DNA from: Gammaproteobacteria bacterium | GTDB taxonomy: Bacteria; Pseudomonadota; Gammaproteobacteria; Burkholderiales; Sulfuricellaceae | Direction: 5' to 3' | Assembly (NCBI GenBank): GCA_018824405.1 | Contig: JAHJGO010000009.1 | Location: forward strand, 62,001-126,000 | DNA: 64,000 nt | Shown here: positions 63,066-64,000 of the stretch, one piece after another | Position numbering within the stretch: the first letter of the stretch is position 1 | Layout: each line of letters starts with the position of its first letter | The notes under the pieces: model-generated | What the model saw: only the letters and a program-made list of their open reading frames with translations | Databases searched by the model: none | What the model was told of the DNA's origin: nothing | Made by a program: the position numbers and the translations under genes

Positions 63066-64000
63066 TCACTTGCGCGCATTCAGCACGGGCAAGCTGGGCG
63101 CGACCAAGGGGCGGTTTTTGCGCCCAATAGGCATGCGGCTCAGTTCACGCTCGATGATTTCCATGGTCAGACGACCGATATATTCGCTGCTGGAGTCGAG
63201 CGTATCGACCGCTTCGAGATACGCGCGGCCAATCAGGCGACCCAGCGGCTCCGGATTGTAGAGTAGCTTCTTGATCACAAAGGGATTGAGCGAAAGCGGA
63301 TTGTAGTCCGGCTTCAGATAACCCTGTTTGATCAGCAGGCGCTCCACCGGCGTATTGGGCTGGATGCCGATGAAGAAGATAAACGGCAGCACGTTGTCGC
63401 GGCCGAACATCTCGTACAGTTCCTTGATTTTTTCGATGGTCATGCGCAGGGTGTGGACGGTTTCTCCCGGCGCGTTGAGCGGCATGTAGAGCTTGATTTT
63501 CTGATCGGTATAGGCGCTGGTCCTGAACATGCGGAACGCCTCCATCTGCTGTTCCAGCGAATAACCCAGGGTCAGCTTGTCGATAATTTCCTGCGAACCT
63601 GTAAAGGACAGATCGACGCTGCCGAGGCCGGTGGCGAGCATTTTCTGCGCCAGTTCCGGGGTCAGGTGGTTGAGGCGCAGATAGCCCGACCAGGTGATGT
63701 CCAGCTTCTTCGGTAGCAATTCGTCGAGGATATGTCCGACATGTTCGGTACTCTTCCTGGTCGAACAGAATTGCGCATCGGTAAACCAGATCTTCTTGAC
63801 GCCATAGTTCCGGTTCAGCGCCTCGATTTCCTTGGCGATTTCGACCGGCTCGCGGTAGCGCTGATGAGCGCCCTCGATCTTGTTGTAGAGGCAGAAATGG
63901 CACTGGAACGGACAGCCGCGCTTGGTGTGCACGCCGATGTCGTCATTCAGGTAGCTGTGAAAATCGGGGAAGATCGACTCGACATAAGGGAAGTCCACCG
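63066..64000 (-). CDS. Radical SAM protein, C-terminal part
   Basis: The gene runs off the window end. The visible 310 residues hold the radical SAM motif CPFQCHFC, followed by VKKIWFTDAQFCSTRKSTEH and the barrel strands (ITWSGYLRLNHL, then GSVDLSFTGSQ). The C-terminal region after about residue 210 (PFIFFIGIQPNTPVERLLI) resembles the tail of B12-binding-domain radical SAM proteins (COG1032). The missing N-terminus would show whether a cobalamin domain exists. The GTG at 63998 is unlikely to be the real start. The substrate is unknown. Confidence 0.85.
   Translation of the reverse strand, partial: VDFPYVESIFPDFHSYLNDDIGVHTKRGCPFQCHFCLYNKIEGAHQRYREPVEIAKEIEALNRNYGVKKIWFTDAQFCSTRKSTEHVGHILDELLPKKLDITWSGYLRLNHLTPELAQKMLATGLGSVDLSFTGSQEIIDKLTLGYSLEQQMEAFRMFRTSAYTDQKIKLYMPLNAPGETVHTLRMTIEKIKELYEMFGRDNVLPFIFFIGIQPNTPVERLLIKQGYLKPDYNPLSLNPFVIKKLLYNPEPLGRLIGRAYLEAVDTLDSSSEYIGRLTMEIIERELSRMPIGRKNRPLVAPSLPVLNARK

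Overview
The window reads as a chromosome segment of a motile, Gram-negative betaproteobacterium. The evidence is the gene order of the flagellar and TCA blocks, a BamC lipoprotein, CheZ and tandem CheV, a sigma-54/FleSR flagellar hierarchy, PEP carboxylase, and many c-di-GMP and c-type heme sensor proteins. I lean towards Nitrosomonadales-type relatives (Sulfuricella/Gallionella-like), but that is an impression from protein sequence. There are no rRNA, tRNA or CRISPR features. One intact IS5-family element is present.

Layout. 1-0.45 kb: 3' end of a class III adenylate cyclase gene. 0.45-2.0 kb: a gene remnant and a complete 1170-bp IS5-type element with TTAG target duplications. 2.1-9 kb: housekeeping genes (slyD, bcp, a small repetitive lipoprotein, an MBL-fold hydrolase, bamC, dapA, B12-dependent nrdJ). 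8.9-22.9 kb: a long minus-strand flagellar block fleS-fleR-fliE-F-G-H-I-J-K-L-M-N-O-P-Q-R, with nrdJ directly behind it. Sigma-54-like promoters lie in front of fliE and fliK. 23.1-31.2 kb, plus strand: a chemotaxis block (PAS-MCP, cheV, cheV, cheY, cheZ, cheA, EAL-HDOD protein) behind a recognisable sigma-28 promoter. CheW, CheR and CheB are absent from the window.

31.3-44.1 kb is mainly a minus-strand central-metabolism operon: malic enzyme, sdhC-D-A-B, yjdM, sdhE, gltA, sucA, sucB, zapE. Its gaps hold a family of palindromic repeats (about 31.25, 37.33, 38.97 and 40.22 kb, and possibly a relative at 42.12 kb). One repeat supplies the start of sdhE. Another gap carries a vestigial second 5' end of sdhA. 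A perfect 18-bp palindrome, ATGTCTTATATAAGACAT, sits upstream of the malic enzyme/sdh operon and again upstream of a GntR/UTRA regulator gene at 46.2-46.9 kb. This makes that regulator the likely controller of the TCA operon and of itself. Between them lie a c-type heme protein and a radical SAM protein.

47.0-52.8 kb: PEP carboxylase and a divergent P-type cation ATPase whose usual TM6 aspartate is replaced. 52.8-63 kb: a signalling island (HD-GYP, PAS-GGDEF-EAL, a 4HB-type chemoreceptor, and a CxxCH heme sensor with degenerate GGDEF and intact EAL) interrupted by two membrane-protein genes (SpmAB-type fusion, YjdF-like). The window ends inside a radical SAM gene.

The clearest little-described elements are the GntR-palindrome circuit on the TCA operon, the duplicated sdhA start, the repeat family that has entered translation-initiation regions of TCA genes, and the heme-sensing EAL protein.
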